Shown: one piece after another, positions 36,689 through 45,238 of the stretch
Position numbering within the stretch: position 1 is the first letter of the stretch
Layout of the letters: the number at the start of each line of letters is the position of its first letter
Source: Mucilaginibacter kameinonensis
GTDB lineage: Bacteria > Bacteroidota > Bacteroidia > Sphingobacteriales > Sphingobacteriaceae
Reading direction: 5' to 3'
DNA: 64,000 nucleotides
NCBI RefSeq assembly: GCF_003675385.1
Contig: NZ_RCWZ01000005.1
Coordinates: 930,001 to 994,000, forward strand
Translations under genes and position numbers: made by a program
Notes under the pieces: model-generated
What the model was told of the DNA's origin: nothing
Database searches by the model: none
What the model saw: only the letters and a program-made list of their open reading frames with translations

Positions 36689-38197
36689 ATGATGAACAAG
36701 CGCTTTGTTTCTTTATGGTTTCGTCATTTACTGACAGACTGGTTCACCCTTCGGCGGCCAGAATTTAAAGCGGTGCCCTTTGTTTTTGCCTCGCCTGTAC
36801 GTGGCAGGGTTATGATTACAGCTACCAACGCGTTAGCCGAAGCACAGGGCGTAACCACAGGCATGACCGCAGCTGATGCAAAAGCCATAATAGTTGATCT
36901 TCAGGTTATTGATGATATACCCGGCCAGGCAGATAAGCTGCTCAAGGCTTTGGGCGAATGGTGTATCCGTTATTCACCGTTGATAGCTGCCGATCTGCCT
37001 GATGGGCTATTGCTTGATATTTCGGGCTGTGCCCATCTATGGGGAGGCGAAAGGGAATATTTAAAGGAGATTGTTACTCGCTTAAGAAGCAAGGGTTATG
37101 ATGTTCGCGGCGCTATGGCAGATACGCCGGGCACAGCATGGGCAGTAGCCCGCTTTGGCAAAGTAAAACCAATCATCCCTCCCGGCGAACAAGCAGATGC
37201 ATTGCTGCCCTTGCCACCTTCTGCCCTACGGCTTGAGCCACTGGTTATTGAAAGGCTGCAAAAGCTCGGGTTTTATACTATCAAAACTTTTATGGGTATG
37301 GGGCGTTCGGTATTACGCCGACGCTTTGGGCAGGAATTATTGCTGAGGCTTGACCAGGCTTTAGGTAATGTAGATGAACCCCTGCAATTATTGCATCCCA
37401 TTGAACCTTATTCAGAAAGGTTACCTTGCCTGGAACCCATCCGTACAGCTACCGGGATCGAAATAGCCATTAAAACACTGCTCGAAAAACTTTGTCACCG
37501 TTTACAGGGTGAAGGCAAAGGTGTGCGGACAGCAATTTTAAAATGCTACCGGGTGGATGGGCATGTGATTAGTGCTGATATCGGCACCAATCGCGCATCA
37601 CATCATATTGATCATCTGTTCAAACTGTTCGAGCTCAAGATCCCCACCCTGGAACCGGCATTGGGCATTGAACTTTTCACACTCGAAGCGCCAAAAATTG
37701 ACGATGTAGATCCCGAACAGGAAGTGTTATGGCAATCAGAAAGTTGCGGACTTGATGATACGGATCTGGCTGAGTTACTGGACAGGTTAGCCAATAAAAT
37801 TGGCGCGGGCAGCATTCACCGTTATCTGCCACAGGAACGTTACTGGCCCGAACGGAGCATTAAACCAGCCATCTCCATCAATGAAAAACCGCAGACCAGC
37901 TGGCGAAAAGATCGTCCCCGTCCGTCTATTTTACTCCCTCGTCCGCAACCGATAGAGGTAACCTCGCCTATCCCCGATTATCCGCCTATGCTGTTCATCT
38001 ACAAAAATGAAACGCACCATATTAAAAGATCTGACGGCCCCGAGCGTATAGAACGCGAATGGTGGTTTGACGAGGGTGAGCATCGCGATTACTACCAGGT
38101 TGAAGATCAGGATGGCAGGCGGTACTGGCTATTCCGGTCAGGTCATTATGCGGGTAGTCAGTCGGGCCAATGGTTTATTCACGGATTTTTTGCATAA
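36689..38197 (+). CDS. imuB: ImuB, catalytically inactive Y-family polymerase homologue
   Basis: A 502-residue DinB/UmuC-like protein. In active Y-family polymerases the N-terminus carries a metal-binding Asp in a DMDAFYASVE-like motif. Here the equivalent SLWFRHLLTDW lacks it, and the second motif reads LLLDISGCAHLWGGE without the SIDE acidic pair, as expected for non-catalytic ImuB. ImuB serves as the clamp-binding bridge that recruits ImuA and DnaE2. Finger/little-finger homology (RLQKLGFYTIKTFMGM; RFGQELLLRLDQALG) spans about 190-225. A C-terminal extension after 380 is family-typical. The start could also be the second Met at 36692. Confidence 0.92.
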   Translation: MMNKRFVSLWFRHLLTDWFTLRRPEFKAVPFVFASPVRGRVMITATNALAEAQGVTTGMTAADAKAIIVDLQVIDDIPGQADKLLKALGEWCIRYSPLIAADLPDGLLLDISGCAHLWGGEREYLKEIVTRLRSKGYDVRGAMADTPGTAWAVARFGKVKPIIPPGEQADALLPLPPSALRLEPLVIERLQKLGFYTIKTFMGMGRSVLRRRFGQELLLRLDQALGNVDEPLQLLHPIEPYSERLPCLEPIRTATGIEIAIKTLLEKLCHRLQGEGKGVRTAILKCYRVDGHVISADIGTNRASHHIDHLFKLFELKIPTLEPALGIELFTLEAPKIDDVDPEQEVLWQSESCGLDDTDLAELLDRLANKIGAGSIHRYLPQERYWPERSIKPAISINEKPQTSWRKDRPRPSILLPRPQPIEVTSPIPDYPPMLFIYKNETHHIKRSDGPERIEREWWFDEGEHRDYYQVEDQDGRRYWLFRSGHYAGSQSGQWFIHGFFA

Positions 38198-38203
38198 CAG
38201 GTT

Positions 38204-41200
38204 ATGAGCTATTCGGAATTACAGGTAACCACCAATTTTAGTTTTTTACGGGGAGGATCGCACCCCGAAGAACTGGTAATGCAGGCGGCGGCACTGGGCC
38301 ATACTAAAGTTGCCATTACCGACCGCAATAGCGTAGCCGGCGTTGTACGTGCGCACTTAGCCGCCCGGCCGGATGATGTCAATATTAAAATTATTCCAGC
38401 TTGCCGTCTTGACCTGCTTGATGGCGCCAGCCTGCTTGCTTATCCAACAGATATGGATGCATGGTCGCGCCTTTCCGGGCTGCTTACCAGGGGAAACCTC
38501 CGGGCCGAAAAAGGGCAATGCCATTTGTATAAACAGGATGTGTACGAATATGCTAAGGGTATCAAGTTTATAGCTATACCTCCCGAATCGCTAAACAGCC
38601 GTTTTGATTTTGATGCAGATTTCAAGGCTGATCTAAAAGAGTACCAGGAAGTTTTTGGGCATGAACTTTATCTTGCTGCCTCACGCGCTTATAATATTGA
38701 TGACGGTAAACGGCTTCACAGGCTGGCTCAATCTGGCGTACCCATTGTAGCAACTAATGATGTACATTATCATGAAGCAGCCCGCAGACAACTTCAGGAC
38801 GTTGTTACCTGTGTGCGCGAAAAATGCACCATTCATAATGCCGGCTTTAAACTCAATGCCAATGCCGAACGGTATTTGAAAAGCCCGGATGAAATGGAGC
38901 GTTTGTTTCGCCAGTACCCAGATGCCATAGCTCGCACTGCCGAAATAGCCGAAGCCTGCCAATTTTCATTAGATACCCTTAAGTACATTGAACCCGAAGA
39001 GCCCAATACCGACGGACTTACTCCACAACAGCGGTTAACCAAATTCACCTGGCAGGGCGCCCGGCAGCGGTACAACAATAATGTACCCGATAGTATCAAA
39101 GATCAAATAGAGTTTGAACTTGCCTTTATTGAGCGGAAACGGTTAGCCCCATATTTTTTACGGGTATATAGATATACCCGTAAAGCGGCCGAGTTGGGTA
39201 TACTTTACCAGGGGCGCGGCTCGGCGGCTAACTCTACCGTATGTTATTGCTTAGCTATTACCGCTGTCGATCCTACGGTAACGCAATTACTTTTCTCCCG
39301 TTTCATGTCTGATGCGCGTGATGAATGGCCGGATATTGATGTGGATTTTGAGCATGAGCGCCGCGAAGAGATCATTCAATGGATTTACAGCGAGTATGGG
39401 CGCGACCGATCGGCCATTGTAGCTACCGTTACACAGGAGCGGCACAAGGGCGCTATTCGTGATGTTGGCAAGGCTATGGGCTTATCGGTAGATACCATTA
39501 ACCGCTTATCGGGTGCCATCTGGGATTTTTCGGAAGAGGCATTTGACCGGCAAAGGATCATTGATCAGGGACTTAATCCTGATGATAAGGCATTGCATAA
39601 AGTATTGGTACTTACCGAACAGTTGATGGGCTTTCCGCGTCAGTTGGGGCAGCATACAGGTGGTTTTGTTATTACCCAGGGCAAACTATCAGATATATGC
39701 CCGGTAATGAATGCCCGAATGGAAGACCGCACCCAACTGGAATGGAATAAGGACGATCTGGAAGCCCTTGGCATTCTGAAGGTTGATGTACTTGGCCTGG
39801 GTATGCTTACCTGTATCCGTAAAAGTTTTGACCTCATTAAGCAGCATTATGGCGAAACCTATGATTTAAAGAACGTTCCGCGCGAAGACCCCAAGGTTTA
39901 CGATATGATTTGCGATGCCGATACATTAGGGGTTTTCCAAATAGAAAGTCGCGCGCAAATGTCAATGCTGCCAAGACTTAAACCAAGAGAATATTATGAC
40001 CTGGTGATAGAGGTTGCCATTGTACGCCCCGGCCCTATCCAGGGCGATATGGTTCATCCTTACTTAAGACGTCGCGACGGAATAGAAGAAGAAAGTTATC
40101 CCAAAGAAGAATTACGGAAAATATTGGGCCGCACCAAAGGTGTGCCGCTGTTCCAGGAACAGGCCATGGAAATAGCCATGGTAGCGGCCGAGTTTACCGC
40201 AGCTGAAGCCGATCAGCTACGCCGGAGCATGGCCACATTCAAAGCTAAAGGTTTGGTAAGCCAGTTTCGTCAAAAACTGGTAGATGGTATGGTTGCAAGA
40301 GGTTACGAAGTAGATTTTGCCCATCGCATTTTTAAACAGCTGGAGGGTTTCGGCAGCTATGGCTTCCCCGAAAGTCATGCGGCATCATTTGCGCATTTGG
40401 TTTATATCTCTTCATGGCTTAAATATCATTACCCTGATGTATTTGCGGCTACCTTGTTAAACAGCCAGCCAATGGGCTTTTATCAGCCGGCCCAAATTGT
40501 AATAGATGCCGAAAGGCATGGCGTAGTGGTACGACCTGTAGATATTAACCACTCGTTTTGGGATAACACCCTTGAAGAACAGGACGGCGCATACCGGGCA
40601 TTGCGCTTAGGTTTCAGGCAGGTTAAGGGCCTTAATGAAAATGATATGCAGGCGCTCATAGCCGGTCGGGGTATGGGATATACCAGTATCAGTCATTTAA
40701 GTGATTCCGGTGTACCGCAAACCCAGATTGAAAAACTTACCGATGCTGATGCATTCAGGTCCTTAAGCCTTGATCGTCGCGCGGCACTGTGGGAAGTACC
40801 GGCACTTAGTGATAAACCAATAGGCTTGTTTGCCGGGCAACCATCAGAAAGTACTAAAGAAACCCAGATCAGTTTACCGTTTATGACCCAGGCCGAACAC
40901 GTGGTACAGGACTATGCGGCTACCGGTTTATCCGTAAAGGCGCATCCGGTTAGTTTTTTACGCCAACAGCTTAATATGCTGCAGGTTACCCCAACAGCGC
41001 AACTGCCTAATCTTAAAAACGGGGATAAGATAAAAGTTGCCGGTTTGGTAACTGTACGGCAAAGGCCTGGCACTGCCAAGGGCATTTTATTTATCACCAT
41101 TGAAGATGAAACAGGATTTGCCAACCTGGTTGCCTGGGAAAAGATCTTTGACAAATACCGCAAAGATATTGTCCAATCACGCTTACTCATGGTTGAAGGT

Positions 41201-41425
41201 GTGTTACAGATTGAGGGCAAGGTGATCCACGTTATTATACGGCGCTGTTTTAATTTATCGAAGCTGTTGAGCACACTTACAACCGTTGGTAATGACGACC
41301 AGCCGGTAATGACCTTATCCCGCAGCGACGAAACAACCGCGCCTTATCCGGCAGGATCAAACAAAGGACAGGTTCAGCAAAGCAAGCAAAAAGAGGTATT
41401 TCACAAGGGACGAAATTTTAAATAA
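38204..41425 (+). CDS. dnaE2: DnaE2, error-prone DNA polymerase III alpha subunit
   Basis: A 1073-residue C-family polymerase, shorter than replicative DnaE, as usual for DnaE2. A PHP domain starts at the N-terminus (TTNFSFLRGGSHPEELV). The palm domain contains PDIDVDF with Asp377, Asp379 and Asp381 as catalytic-metal ligands. GSYGFPESHAASFAHLVY and the helix-hairpin-helix region follow, and an OB-fold (KVAGLVTVRQRPGTAKGILF) lies near 945-1010. It extends past lesions with low fidelity together with ImuA/ImuB. It begins 6 bp after imuB, and an interrupted palindrome lies just after the stop. Confidence 0.96.
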   Translation: MSYSELQVTTNFSFLRGGSHPEELVMQAAALGHTKVAITDRNSVAGVVRAHLAARPDDVNIKIIPACRLDLLDGASLLAYPTDMDAWSRLSGLLTRGNLRAEKGQCHLYKQDVYEYAKGIKFIAIPPESLNSRFDFDADFKADLKEYQEVFGHELYLAASRAYNIDDGKRLHRLAQSGVPIVATNDVHYHEAARRQLQDVVTCVREKCTIHNAGFKLNANAERYLKSPDEMERLFRQYPDAIARTAEIAEACQFSLDTLKYIEPEEPNTDGLTPQQRLTKFTWQGARQRYNNNVPDSIKDQIEFELAFIERKRLAPYFLRVYRYTRKAAELGILYQGRGSAANSTVCYCLAITAVDPTVTQLLFSRFMSDARDEWPDIDVDFEHERREEIIQWIYSEYGRDRSAIVATVTQERHKGAIRDVGKAMGLSVDTINRLSGAIWDFSEEAFDRQRIIDQGLNPDDKALHKVLVLTEQLMGFPRQLGQHTGGFVITQGKLSDICPVMNARMEDRTQLEWNKDDLEALGILKVDVLGLGMLTCIRKSFDLIKQHYGETYDLKNVPREDPKVYDMICDADTLGVFQIESRAQMSMLPRLKPREYYDLVIEVAIVRPGPIQGDMVHPYLRRRDGIEEESYPKEELRKILGRTKGVPLFQEQAMEIAMVAAEFTAAEADQLRRSMATFKAKGLVSQFRQKLVDGMVARGYEVDFAHRIFKQLEGFGSYGFPESHAASFAHLVYISSWLKYHYPDVFAATLLNSQPMGFYQPAQIVIDAERHGVVVRPVDINHSFWDNTLEEQDGAYRALRLGFRQVKGLNENDMQALIAGRGMGYTSISHLSDSGVPQTQIEKLTDADAFRSLSLDRRAALWEVPALSDKPIGLFAGQPSESTKETQISLPFMTQAEHVVQDYAATGLSVKAHPVSFLRQQLNMLQVTPTAQLPNLKNGDKIKVAGLVTVRQRPGTAKGILFITIEDETGFANLVAWEKIFDKYRKDIVQSRLLMVEGVLQIEGKVIHVIIRRCFNLSKLLSTLTTVGNDDQPVMTLSRSDETTAPYPAGSNKGQVQQSKQKEVFHKGRNFK

Positions 41426-41443
41426 AAAATTTAAAATGTTTTT

Positions 41444-41489
41444 GCAGCTGATTCGTCTGCATTAATATACGACGAATAAAAACAGCTGC
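41444..41489 (+). other. Interrupted palindrome downstream of dnaE2
   Basis: Arms GCAGCTG + ATTCGTC (41444-41457) pair with GACGAAT (41471-41477) and CAGCTGC (41483-41489), with a 5-nt bulge AAAAA and a 13-nt loop. It lies 18 bp after the dnaE2 stop. There is no clear U-run, so it may be a weak terminator or an mRNA 3'-end structure. Confidence 0.4.
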
Positions 41490-41643
41490 CGAGATCGTTA
41501 AAAACAGTACAGAATAATAAAATAATAATTAGAAACACCAACATGAAAACATATGCAATATCAGCCCATCATACCCAATATTTGTGGGAGGGCATAGACG
41601 ACTAAAAGAATAATTTGACCGGGGTTATTAGCGGCTGGTGCTG

Positions 41644-41651
41644 TATCTTAG
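41644..41651 (+). promoter_or_regulatory. -7-like box of rpiA that fixes the start codon
   Basis: TATCTTAG matches TAnnTTTG at 7 of 8 positions and ends 4 nt before the ATG at 41656. The longer in-frame ATG at 41638 lies upstream of this box and would not be transcribed, supporting 41656. Confidence 0.5.
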
Positions 41652-41655
41652 CGCC

Positions 41656-42345
41656 ATGATTGATTACAAACTGGAAGCAGCAAAAGCCGCTTTAACCTTA
41701 ATAAGCCCCAACCAAACTATTGGGTTAGGAGCCGGAAGCACCATAGCACACCTGGTTAATATGCTGGCTCAAAACCCTGAGCTTGTGGCTTCATTAACAT
41801 TTACATCGTCATCATTTAAAACAACCCAATTATTAAGCAAACACGGCTTACGGATCCAGTCGCCGGCCTTGCTTAGTAAACTTGACATCTATTTTGATGG
41901 CTGCGACCAGTTTGACAGTGAACTGAATGCCCTGAAAAGCGGCGGCGGTATCCATACTACCGAAAAAGTATTGGCTTCTATGGCGCATGAATTTATTTTG
42001 CTGGGCGATGAAGGAAAATTTTCGCCTCAGCTTAATGCAACTTATCCAGTTGTTATTGAGATCCTGCCACAAGCCTTACAAATTGTATTGGCAAAGCTAA
42101 ACGCGCTTTTTCCATCCACTACGCTTACACAACGTATGAGCAATCAAAAAGATGGCGCGCTGATATCAGACAATGGCAATATGCTTGTAGATGTTCTATT
42201 TACCGAATTACCAGAACCTGCTCATTTAAATACGCTTGTAAAAATGATCCCGGGTGTTGTGGAGCACTCCTTATTTTACCAGATAGCAAGCAGGGCAATC
42301 ATTGCGGGCGAAAACGGCATCCAAACTATTTTGCCCAAACGATAA
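41656..42345 (+). CDS. rpiA: Ribose-5-phosphate isomerase A
   Basis: A 229-residue enzyme interconverting ribose 5-phosphate and ribulose 5-phosphate in the pentose phosphate pathway. RpiA motifs present are IGLGAGSTIAHLV (phosphate loop, normally GxGTGST), FTSSSFKTTQLL, YFDGCDQFD (catalytic Asp region, usually DGADE) and LKSGGGIHTTEKVLA (usually KGGGGALTREK). These departures from the E. coli consensus are moderate, so this may be a divergent RpiA, but the fold signature is clear. The stop is 2 bp from the convergent TetR gene stop. Confidence 0.8.
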   Translation: MIDYKLEAAKAALTLISPNQTIGLGAGSTIAHLVNMLAQNPELVASLTFTSSSFKTTQLLSKHGLRIQSPALLSKLDIYFDGCDQFDSELNALKSGGGIHTTEKVLASMAHEFILLGDEGKFSPQLNATYPVVIEILPQALQIVLAKLNALFPSTTLTQRMSNQKDGALISDNGNMLVDVLFTELPEPAHLNTLVKMIPGVVEHSLFYQIASRAIIAGENGIQTILPKR

Positions 42346-42347
42346 GC

Positions 42348-42947
42348 TTAATCGGGATTGTTTAACACAGTAATACCTTTTATGGTGCAAACACCATAAT
42401 TAAAATGGTTTAAAAGCTGAAGCTGCACATCCCACAAATTAAACTCGTTATGAGGATAGATAGATGAGTTGAAGCCAAGCTCAATTTGGTTTACACGCAT
42501 GATGGCTATTATCCGGGCGTCAATTTCAGGACGGATATAACCCTGATCGATACCTTTCTTTAAAAGCTTCTCGATGATATTGACCATGAAGCCTGTTTTA
42601 AATTTCAGATAGAGCATCCAGCCTTCATGATGGTACTTTTGCAGATCGAACAATACAGCAGGATTTACCCTTGAAAAGATCTCGCCTGTACATTTGGTGA
42701 GCTCAACCATCTCATCCATCACATTTCCGGCATCACTGATGATAGCACAAAGCATCGCCTCATCATCTGCAAGCCGCTTTTTCACCAGGGCCGTAACAAG
42801 ATCATTCTTATCCCTGAAATGCTGGTAGATTGTTTTTTTGGAGATCCCCAGATGGCGGGCGATATCATCCATAGTAATACTTTTTATGCCTGCCTTTAGA
42901 AAAAGCTCTTCGCTCCCAATTAAAACCCGTTCCTTATCAATCATCAC
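42348..42947 (-). CDS. TetR/AcrR-family regulator (second of two tandem genes)
   Basis: A 199-residue repressor-type protein. The N-terminal HTH (about 12-58) reads FLKAGIKSITMDDIARHLGISKKTIYQHFRDKNDL, typical of TetR. The C-terminal ligand-binding domain is diverse. It starts 1 bp after the preceding TetR gene stops, so the two are translated from one mRNA. Both lie beyond the terminator of the RND efflux operon and so have their own promoter. Target genes and ligand are unknown; efflux control is a guess from proximity. Confidence 0.92.
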   Translation of the reverse strand: MMIDKERVLIGSEELFLKAGIKSITMDDIARHLGISKKTIYQHFRDKNDLVTALVKKRLADDEAMLCAIISDAGNVMDEMVELTKCTGEIFSRVNPAVLFDLQKYHHEGWMLYLKFKTGFMVNIIEKLLKKGIDQGYIRPEIDARIIAIMRVNQIELGFNSSIYPHNEFNLWDVQLQLLNHFNYGVCTIKGITVLNNPD

Positions 42948-42948
42948 T

Positions 42949-43548
42949 TTATCCTGTTATCAGCGCATTGATCCCCTTGATGGCATCGATCAGGATCTCC
43001 TGGTTCATTTTCTCGTCATGGGTAAGCTGTATCATACTAATCGCTATCAAACCATGAATTATAGCCCAATAGGTATAGTATTTTTTTTGAACTTCCTCGT
43101 CACTTGCTTCGTGGGGTAAATAAAGCATCCGTATCACATCCGAAACCATTTCCGGAAAAAGCTTTGCTTCACCAATCTGGTTCTCTACCGGGCAACAGCC
43201 GGTTCCAACGGCAAACATCAGCTGATAAAGCTCTTTATAAGTAATTGCAAAACTCCAGTAAGCCAGCCACATGGCTTCCATTTGCTGTGCCGCTCCGGTA
43301 TGCGCATCTTTGGCTATTTTAACCATGGCAACCAATTTCAGGTGACCAGTACGCGCAAGTTCTACATACAACGCGTCTTTATTTTCAAAATACTCGTAAA
43401 TGGCGGGGGCGGTGTATTCAATATTATCGGCAAGTTTACGCATACTCAATGAATCGCATCCCTCGCACTTAATCATATCCAACGCTGCGTCCAGTATCCT
43501 TCGGCGAGTATCGTCCTTTTGCCTTAATATCCGTTCTTTACTTCCCAT
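42949..43548 (-). CDS. TetR/AcrR-family regulator, probable regulator of the adjacent RND pump
   Basis: A 199-residue TetR protein; its HTH region (about 15-60) reads CEGCDSLSMRKLADNIEYTAPAIYEYFENKDALY. A C-terminal TetR_C domain of the WHG type follows (MWLAYWSFAITYKELYQLMF). A perfect 14-bp palindrome, CTTGTAGCTACAAG, lies 9-22 nt upstream of the ATG, and 11 of its 14 bases recur before the RND adaptor gene. That implies autoregulation and pump repression, pending proof. Translated with the downstream TetR gene (1-bp gap). Confidence 0.92.
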   Translation of the reverse strand: MGSKERILRQKDDTRRRILDAALDMIKCEGCDSLSMRKLADNIEYTAPAIYEYFENKDALYVELARTGHLKLVAMVKIAKDAHTGAAQQMEAMWLAYWSFAITYKELYQLMFAVGTGCCPVENQIGEAKLFPEMVSDVIRMLYLPHEASDEEVQKKYYTYWAIIHGLIAISMIQLTHDEKMNQEILIDAIKGINALITG

Positions 43549-43556
43549 GGTTTAAC

Positions 43557-43570
43557 CTTGTAGCTACAAG
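43557..43570. promoter_or_regulatory. Perfect palindromic operator candidate before the TetR pair
   Basis: CTTGTAGCTACAAG is a perfect 14-bp palindrome between a TATAATATG-like promoter element (minus strand) and the TetR ATG at 43548, the classical position for an autorepressor site. Confidence 0.55.
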
Positions 43571-43731
43571 CATATTATACTTTAATTTACTCATTAATAA
43601 ACAATTAATCACAATCAAATTACAATTATGACTATAGGTTTAGCATTGTAACAGGCTTTTATAAATATCAATTAGTCAGCATAGATAATAAATGTTTAAA
43701 CAACTTCAAAATATGTCAAAATCACCACGGC

Positions 43732-43764
43732 AAAAAAAGAAGCCCGGCGCAAACCGGGCTTCTT
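43732..43764 (-). terminator. Rho-independent terminator of the first RND operon
   Basis: An 11-bp GC-rich stem (43737-43747 AAGAAGCCCGG with 43754-43764) and a 6-nt loop, followed on the minus strand by TTTTTTTG. It begins 28 bp after the outer-membrane channel stop and separates that operon from the TetR genes. Confidence 0.93.
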
Positions 43765-43791
43765 GATTAACAGGGGATTAAATACATTGTT

Positions 43792-45201
43792 CTATTTCCA
43801 GCCGCCACCCAAAGCGCGGTAGAGGTTAACAATTGATTGCAGTTCCTGCAAACGATCATTAACGCTGCTTAACTGGGCAGCAAGCAAACTTTGTTCGGAA
43901 GTTAAAACATCGGTATAATTTGTTGCCGAACTGTAACGGAGCAACTCCTTGGTATAATCAACCGATTTTTCGAGGGCCAGCAACTGCTTAGCCCTTGAAC
44001 CCTGCTTTGCAACGGCGTTTTGGTAAGAGAACAGCGCGTTGGTTACCTCCTGCCCCGCCGTTAACAACGATTTTTGAAAAGCATAGTAAGCTTCCTGTTG
44101 CTGGGCCTGGGCTGTTCTTAAACGGGCGCGGTTTTGGCCTTTATTAAAGATAGGTTGGGTAATTCCGCCAACAAAATTGTAAAAAACGGAATGATCGAAG
44201 AAATTCTTCAGCTGCAGGGTTGATAAACCGCCCTGACCGGTAATGGTAAGCTGCGGATAAAAGTAAGTACGCGCCAGGTTAGTATTCTCAAACGCGCTCC
44301 TGAACGCGAACTCGGCCTGCTGCACGTCCGGACGGTTTTTCAGCAGTTGCGATGGAATCCCGGTTTTCAGATCCGCTACCGGTTTCTGGTCGTTCAGGGT
44401 TGAGCGTTTGATTGCGCCTGGGGCCCTTGCCAATAAAATGCTCAGTGCATTCTCAGCTTCGCGGATGCTTTGTTTTAGATCGGGAATGGTAACCTCAGCC
44501 GCGTAACGGTTAGCTTCGCTTTGTACAACTGCCGCGCCGTTCACTACCGCACCCTCTTTCAGGGCTTTTACGGTTTCCACATCCTTTACCCTGATGGCAA
44601 GCGTTTGCTCGGTAATAGCCAATTGCTGATCAAGCGCCAGCAGGTTATAATAAGCATTGGCAATATCTGCCACTAACTGGGTTTGAACCGCTCTTTTAGC
44701 GGCATCGCTTTGTAATAATGAAGCCAACGCAGCCCTTTTTGCACTGCTCAGTTTACCCCAGATATCGGCTTCCCAACTTGTGCTCAGGGCCGCCTGGTAA
44801 GTTGTAGTTTTCAGGTTGAAAGAACTGGCAAACTCCGGCGGAAAATTCAAGCTTGCTGCCGATGTCTTTGCTCTGGTACCGGTTATACTTCCCTCCAGAC
44901 TTGGCAGGTAGGCCGCCTTGCTTTGGTTAAATGTAGCCTGTGCCTCGTTGATGCGCTGTACGGCAGTCTTCAGGTCAAGGTTTTCGCGCAGTCCTTCCTG
45001 AATCAGGTTTACCAGTACCGTATCCGAAAACAACTGGTTCATCGGCATATTGGCCATTGATGTGGTATCGGTAATGGCGGTATCCCGGTAAAGCTTATCG
45101 GTATTTACTACCGGCTGCTGGTATTTTTTTGTAACACACGATGCAAATACCGCTGTTGCTGCCAACGTAACCAATATTTGTCGTTTATATGAATAGATCA
45201 T
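43792..45201 (-). CDS. RND efflux outer-membrane channel (OprM/NodT family)
   Basis: The start at 45201 is chosen over the longer frame to 45261 because it places a lipobox (AVFASC, Cys22) correctly. The 469-residue lipoprotein has two homologous OEP domains (roughly 60-260 and 270-465) typical of TolC-like trimers: QSKAAYLPSLEGSITGTRAK, and in the second half ARTYFYPQLTITGQGGLS and ending VNLYRALGGGW. It exports drugs across the outer membrane with the adjacent RND pump and adaptor. It is the third gene of the operon, 37 bp after the pump, and is followed by a strong terminator. Confidence 0.95.
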   Translation of the reverse strand: MIYSYKRQILVTLAATAVFASCVTKKYQQPVVNTDKLYRDTAITDTTSMANMPMNQLFSDTVLVNLIQEGLRENLDLKTAVQRINEAQATFNQSKAAYLPSLEGSITGTRAKTSAASLNFPPEFASSFNLKTTTYQAALSTSWEADIWGKLSSAKRAALASLLQSDAAKRAVQTQLVADIANAYYNLLALDQQLAITEQTLAIRVKDVETVKALKEGAVVNGAAVVQSEANRYAAEVTIPDLKQSIREAENALSILLARAPGAIKRSTLNDQKPVADLKTGIPSQLLKNRPDVQQAEFAFRSAFENTNLARTYFYPQLTITGQGGLSTLQLKNFFDHSVFYNFVGGITQPIFNKGQNRARLRTAQAQQQEAYYAFQKSLLTAGQEVTNALFSYQNAVAKQGSRAKQLLALEKSVDYTKELLRYSSATNYTDVLTSEQSLLAAQLSSVNDRLQELQSIVNLYRALGGGWK

Positions 45202-45238
45202 TTTGTTGCTTCTTAATTGTTTTTTAAAATTTCTACTA

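Noticed and set aside
41543..41605. 20-codon open frame between dnaE2 and rpiA
   Set aside because: It is too short to judge, has no ribosome-site support and no recognisable peptide; kept only as a note in the findings.
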